A DNA stretch of 64,000 bases from Flavilitoribacter nigricans DSM 23189 = NBRC 102662 (lineage in GTDB: Bacteria; Bacteroidota; Bacteroidia; Chitinophagales; Saprospiraceae): contig NZ_PDUD01000011.1 of NCBI RefSeq assembly GCF_002646595.1, forward strand, positions 62,001-126,000, written 5' to 3'. The notes below the pieces were generated by a model. That model saw nothing but the letters and a program-made list of their open reading frames with translations. It did not search any database and had not been told where the DNA came from. A program made the translations under genes and the position numbers. The number at the start of each line of letters is the position of its first letter. Positions within the stretch are counted from its first letter, which is position 1. Below, in pieces: positions 60,424 to 64,000 of the stretch.

Positions 60424-62955
60424 ATGAAACCTGGCCGCTTACTTCATTTGTTCGCTTGTATGCTGATCACCGCCTGCACTCCCGGACTGCCGGAAGCAGT
60501 GGAGGAGGCCTACGGTCAATTGCCGGAAAAGATAGATTTTAACTTTCACGTGCGGCCGATTCTATCCGACAATTGCTACGCCTGCCACGGTCCGGATGCA
60601 AAAGCACGAAAAGCGGATCTGCGACTCGATCTGGAAGAAACGGCTTTTGCCGCCCTGAAAAACGGACCGGGTTACGCCCTGGTTGCCGGGCATCCGCTGC
60701 AGAGCGATGCCATTCGCCGGATCCTGACCGACGATCCGGAAACCGTCATGCCGCCGCCGGAATCCAATATGCAGCTTACCCCGCTTCAGCAGGCTACTCT
60801 TGTCAAATGGCTGGAGCAGGGTGGCGAATGGAAACCGCACTGGTCGTTCATCCCACCCGAAAAGGCGCCGCTTCCGTCAGTAGAGCATGCGGACCGGGTG
60901 CAAAACCCGATCGATCATTTCGTGTTGGCGGAACTGGAGCGCGCCGGCCGTTCTTTTTCGGAAAGAGCATCCCGGGAGTCGCTCATCCGGCGGGTTAGTC
61001 TGGACCTTACCGGCCTGCCGCCCCGCCCGTCCGAAGTCGACGCTTTCCTGCAGGACAATGCTCCCGGTGCTTTCGAAAGGGTGGTTGACCGTTTGCTGGC
61101 CTCGTCCAAGTTCGGCGAACGCTGGGCCTGGGACTGGATGGATGCCGCCCGCTACGCCGATACCAACGGCTTTCAGGGCGATCCCGAGCGGAAGATGTGG
61201 CCCTGGCGCGATTGGGTGATCCGGGCTTTCAACGAAAATATGCCCTACGATCAGTTTACCGTTGAGCAACTGGCCGGCGACCTGCTGCCCGATGCCACTA
61301 CGGAGCAGATCCTGGCTACGGCCTTTAACCGCAATCACATGTACAACGGCGAGGGCGGACGCATACCGGAAGAGACCCGGGTGGAAAACGTATTTGACCG
61401 GGTGGAGACCACGGGAGCCGTCTGGCTCGGACTTACCCTCAACTGTTCGCGTTGTCATGATCACAAATTTGATCCGATCACTCAGAAAGAATACTACCAG
61501 TTTTTTGATTATTTCAATCAGACTTCCGAAGAAGGCCTGAACGGCGGCGGACGGATACCTCCGGTTCTGGACCTGAGCCCCCCGGCGGATCGCGCTAAAG
61601 TGGAAGCCTTACAGGCCTTTGTAGAGCAGCTTGGCGATGAGGTCACTACCTACGAATCGGAAATATTCCCCCGGGAAACGGGGCCGGCCTCGGAATCTCC
61701 GGCGGCGGCCGATCTCAACGGGGATAATGTATACGCCCTGAGCTATCCGCCGGTGAAACGCAGCACCTACTACCTGGGCCTATTGATCGGCCACTACCGG
61801 GATCGGGATCCGAAATACACCGAAATGCTAACGGAACTCCGGACGGCGATGAACGATAAAAACCGGCAGTCGGCTCAGAACCTTCAGGTAATGGTCATGG
61901 ACGAGCTACCGGAAGCACGGCCTACCTTTGTGCTCCAACGCGGCAGCTACGATCAACCCCTGGAAGCGGTCCGGCGCGATGTGCCGGAAGTATTGCCGGC
62001 TCTGCCCGACGAGCGTACTTTTGACCGTCTGGAACTGGCCCGCTGGCTGGTGGATGATAAAAACCCACTGACGGCCCGGGTGACCGTCAATCGGTTCTGG
62101 CAGACCTTTTTCGGTCAGGGTTTGGTAAAAACGCCCGAAGATTTCGGTGCCCAGGGTGCGAAACCTTCCCACCCGGCTTTGCTCGACTGGCTGGCCGTTC
62201 AATTCCGCGAAAGCGGCTGGGATATCAAAGCGCTGTGTAAGCTCATGGTGATGAGCGCTACCTACCAGCAGACCTCCAAAGTAGATCCGGAGTTGCTGGA
62301 ATTTGATCCGAATAATGAGTTGCTGGGCCGCGGGCCACGATACCGCTTGCCGTCCTGGATGCTGCGCGATCAGGCGCTTTTCCTGAGTGGCCTCCTGCGG
62401 GATTCTATCGGCGGGCCTCCGGTAAAACCCTATCAGCCGGAGGGGATCTGGGCCGAAGCGACTTTTGGGCAGAAGCGTTACCAGCGGGATAGTGGCGCGG
62501 ACCTCTACCGGCGGACGCTTTATACCTTCTGGCGCCGGATCGTTGGTCCGACCATGCTGTTTGATAATTCCGCCCGACAGGTTTGTGCGGTAAAACCGTT
62601 GCTGACCAACTCCCCGCAGCACGCCCTGACCACGCTTAACGAAGTAGCTTATGTGGAAGCCGCCCGGGTAATGGCGGAGCGTGTGCTGGCTGAACAGGAA
62701 CGAGGCGCAGACCCGCTTGAATACGCTTTCCGACTGGCCACTTCCCGCTACCCGCGAGCGGCGGAAAAAAAGATCCTGCTGGACCGTCTCCACCAATTCC
62801 GGCAGGCTTTTATCGATGATCCGGAAGCCGCCGGTGAATTAATGACTGTGGGCGAATATCGTTCCGAGACCCCACCGGCTTCAGTGGACCAGGCAGCCTT
62901 CGCGGCCCTTTGTTTAATGATCCTGAACCTGGACGAAACCCTCAACAAACAATGA
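60424..62955 (+). CDS. DUF1549/DUF1553 protein with planctomycete-type cytochrome c domain
   Basis: 843 residues. Lipobox MLITAC (Cys18). The N-terminal planctomycete-type cytochrome c domain (about 38-135) binds heme through C51-Y-A-C54-H55. DUF1549 (about 160-370) contains LTGLPPRPSEVDAFL, RWAWDWMDAARYADTNG and a second CxxCH at 341-345 (LNCSRCHDHKFDPI). DUF1553 (about 520-800) has RLELARWLV, TVNRFWQTFFG and LRDQALFLSGLL. The family is best known in planctomycetes and other polysaccharide degraders; its function is unproven. The stop overlaps the DUF1501 start by four bases (ATGA). Confidence 0.94.
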   Translation: MKPGRLLHLFACMLITACTPGLPEAVEEAYGQLPEKIDFNFHVRPILSDNCYACHGPDAKARKADLRLDLEETAFAALKNGPGYALVAGHPLQSDAIRRILTDDPETVMPPPESNMQLTPLQQATLVKWLEQGGEWKPHWSFIPPEKAPLPSVEHADRVQNPIDHFVLAELERAGRSFSERASRESLIRRVSLDLTGLPPRPSEVDAFLQDNAPGAFERVVDRLLASSKFGERWAWDWMDAARYADTNGFQGDPERKMWPWRDWVIRAFNENMPYDQFTVEQLAGDLLPDATTEQILATAFNRNHMYNGEGGRIPEETRVENVFDRVETTGAVWLGLTLNCSRCHDHKFDPITQKEYYQFFDYFNQTSEEGLNGGGRIPPVLDLSPPADRAKVEALQAFVEQLGDEVTTYESEIFPRETGPASESPAAADLNGDNVYALSYPPVKRSTYYLGLLIGHYRDRDPKYTEMLTELRTAMNDKNRQSAQNLQVMVMDELPEARPTFVLQRGSYDQPLEAVRRDVPEVLPALPDERTFDRLELARWLVDDKNPLTARVTVNRFWQTFFGQGLVKTPEDFGAQGAKPSHPALLDWLAVQFRESGWDIKALCKLMVMSATYQQTSKVDPELLEFDPNNELLGRGPRYRLPSWMLRDQALFLSGLLRDSIGGPPVKPYQPEGIWAEATFGQKRYQRDSGADLYRRTLYTFWRRIVGPTMLFDNSARQVCAVKPLLTNSPQHALTTLNEVAYVEAARVMAERVLAEQERGADPLEYAFRLATSRYPRAAEKKILLDRLHQFRQAFIDDPEAAGELMTVGEYRSETPPASVDQAAFAALCLMILNLDETLNKQ

Positions 62956-64000
62956 ACCCATTTTTCGAACACCGGGCCGGACTTACCCGGCGTCATTTTT
63001 TTCGCAGATCCGCACTGGGTATCGGCAGTTTTGCGCTCGGTTCCCTCCTGAACCCTTCGCTGTTTGCGCGCAACGGCATGGTCGATCCCGAACTCCCGCA
63101 CTTTGCACCCCGCGCCAAACGGGTCATTTATCTTTTTCAGAACGGTGCCCCTTCCCACGTGGATCTGTTCGATTATAAACCGAAACTGCGGGCCTGGCAC
63201 GGCCGTCAGATCCCGGACGAATTGATCAACGGCAAAAGGTTCAGTACCATGACGGGCAAGCAGGTGAACCGGCCCGTGCTTTCCGAGATCACCCAATTTG
63301 CGCAGCACGGCCAGAGCGGGGCCTGGGTATCGGATTTTCTGCCCCATATCGCGTCCATTTCGGATGAGCTTTGCTTTGTGAAGTCGATGTATACCGAGCA
63401 GGTCAACCACGCGCCGGCCATCACCTATTTTCTGACCGGTTCGGAAATGCCGGGCCGTCCCAGTATGGGAGCCTGGCTGACCTACGGCCTGGGCAGTAGT
63501 TCGGACAATCTGCCGGCTTTCGTGGTGATGACTTCCCGGGATAAGGAACGCAGCTGTGGGCAGATTTTCTACGACTATTACTGGGGCAGTGGTTTTTTGC
63601 CTACTAAATTTCAGGGCGTCAAATTCCGGGGTGGAGGGGATCCGATCTTGTACCTGAGTAATCCTCCGGGCATGAGCCGGAAAATGCGGCGGGATCTGCT
63701 CGATGGACTGGAGCAAATGAACGAGATCAACCTGCAGGAGTACGGAGACCCGGAGATCAATACCCGGATCGCTCAGTACGAAATGGCCTATAAGATGCAG
63801 ATGAGTGTACCCGAGCTGACCGATTTTTCGGGTGAGCCGCAGTACATTTTGGATATGTACGGGCCGGATGTATTGAAAAAGGGAAGCTATGCCTACAATT
63901 GCCTGATGGCCCGTCGACTGGTTGAGCGGGGTGTCCGTTTCGTTCAATGCATGCACGCCGGCTGGGATCAGCACAAAAACCTGAACCATCAGCTGAAGAT
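62952..64000 (+). CDS. DUF1501 family protein, 3' end outside the window
   Basis: The ATG at 62952-62954 overlaps the upstream stop (ATGA), and the frame stays open to the window end, giving 349 visible codons. A twin-arginine signal is present near residues 13-19 (TRRHFFRRSALGIG). The DUF1501 body shows RVIYLFQNGAPSHVDLFD, SEITQFAQHGQSG, LCFVKSMYTEQVNHAPA and ERGVRFVQCMHAGWDQHKN, close to the sulfatase/alkaline-phosphatase-like fold. DUF1501 is the constant partner of DUF1549/DUF1553 proteins, so the two probably form an exported, membrane-attached complex. Confidence 0.93.
   Translation, partial: MNPFFEHRAGLTRRHFFRRSALGIGSFALGSLLNPSLFARNGMVDPELPHFAPRAKRVIYLFQNGAPSHVDLFDYKPKLRAWHGRQIPDELINGKRFSTMTGKQVNRPVLSEITQFAQHGQSGAWVSDFLPHIASISDELCFVKSMYTEQVNHAPAITYFLTGSEMPGRPSMGAWLTYGLGSSSDNLPAFVVMTSRDKERSCGQIFYDYYWGSGFLPTKFQGVKFRGGGDPILYLSNPPGMSRKMRRDLLDGLEQMNEINLQEYGDPEINTRIAQYEMAYKMQMSVPELTDFSGEPQYILDMYGPDVLKKGSYAYNCLMARRLVERGVRFVQCMHAGWDQHKNLNHQLK

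Overview
The window comes from a member of the Bacteroidota, most likely a marine, gliding or adherent lineage of the Saprospiria/Lewinella type (inference). The grounds are type IX secretion parts (PorU, GldJ, two PorP/SprF proteins, a cargo protein with a T9SS sorting tail), SusC/TonB-type outer membrane biology, bactofilin, adenine deaminase, almost no Shine-Dalgarno sequences, and several promoters matching the Bacteroidota consensus TTTG-N19/20-TAnnTTTG. No rRNA, tRNA, CRISPR array, prophage or intact insertion sequence was recognised.

Left part (1-16.4 kb): a leftward group encodes bactofilin and AtpZ, then, behind a terminator and a new promoter, an AtpI-like membrane protein, a biotin carboxyl carrier protein, a small membrane protein, a Gfo/Idh/MocA oxidoreductase and a lipoprotein cut by the window edge. 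A PorP/SprF gene and an octamer repeat array follow. Next come a TonB-dependent receptor with a His-rich periplasmic protein (probable metal uptake), an exported sugar-isomerase-like protein, and the T9SS block porU / porP-sprF / gldJ.

Middle (17-36 kb): a four-PAS histidine kinase with a single-domain response regulator, adenine deaminase, a DUF5009-type acyltransferase, an exported amidohydrolase, a two-part sodium:solute symporter (DUF4212 plus large subunit), assorted exported enzymes and lipoproteins, a 2Fe-2S ferredoxin, a zinc metalloprotease, a DUF6624 lipoprotein, and a T9SS cargo protein with Trp-rich repeats.

Core interest (36.2-41.5 kb): a compact leftward five-gene operon encodes a geranylgeranyl-reductase-type flavoprotein, a 2[4Fe-4S] ferredoxin, an MPBQ/MSBQ-type methyltransferase with a C-terminal membrane anchor (VTE3-like), a gamma-tocopherol-methyltransferase-like enzyme (VTE4-like) and a homogentisate-prenyltransferase-like UbiA protein (VTE2-like). 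This is nearly the plant/cyanobacterial vitamin E pathway, but in a non-photosynthetic bacterium and without a visible cyclase. A Fe(II)/2-oxoglutarate dioxygenase is divergently transcribed from the same 149-bp region behind a near-perfect promoter.

Right part (41.6-64 kb): an alpha/beta hydrolase faces a 1.4-kb tandem array of about 262-bp units, each carrying two opposed REP-like hairpins. Beyond it lie an aldehyde dehydrogenase, a coiled-coil/SPOR-like lipoprotein, two GT-C-type membrane proteins, a GNAT acetyltransferase, a SelL-like redox protein, a VWA protein, a hydroxyacid dehydrogenase, a sulfite-oxidase-type molybdoenzyme with a small membrane partner, a Wzi-like barrel, and a DUF1549/DUF1553 cytochrome c protein overlapping a DUF1501 gene that runs off the right edge.
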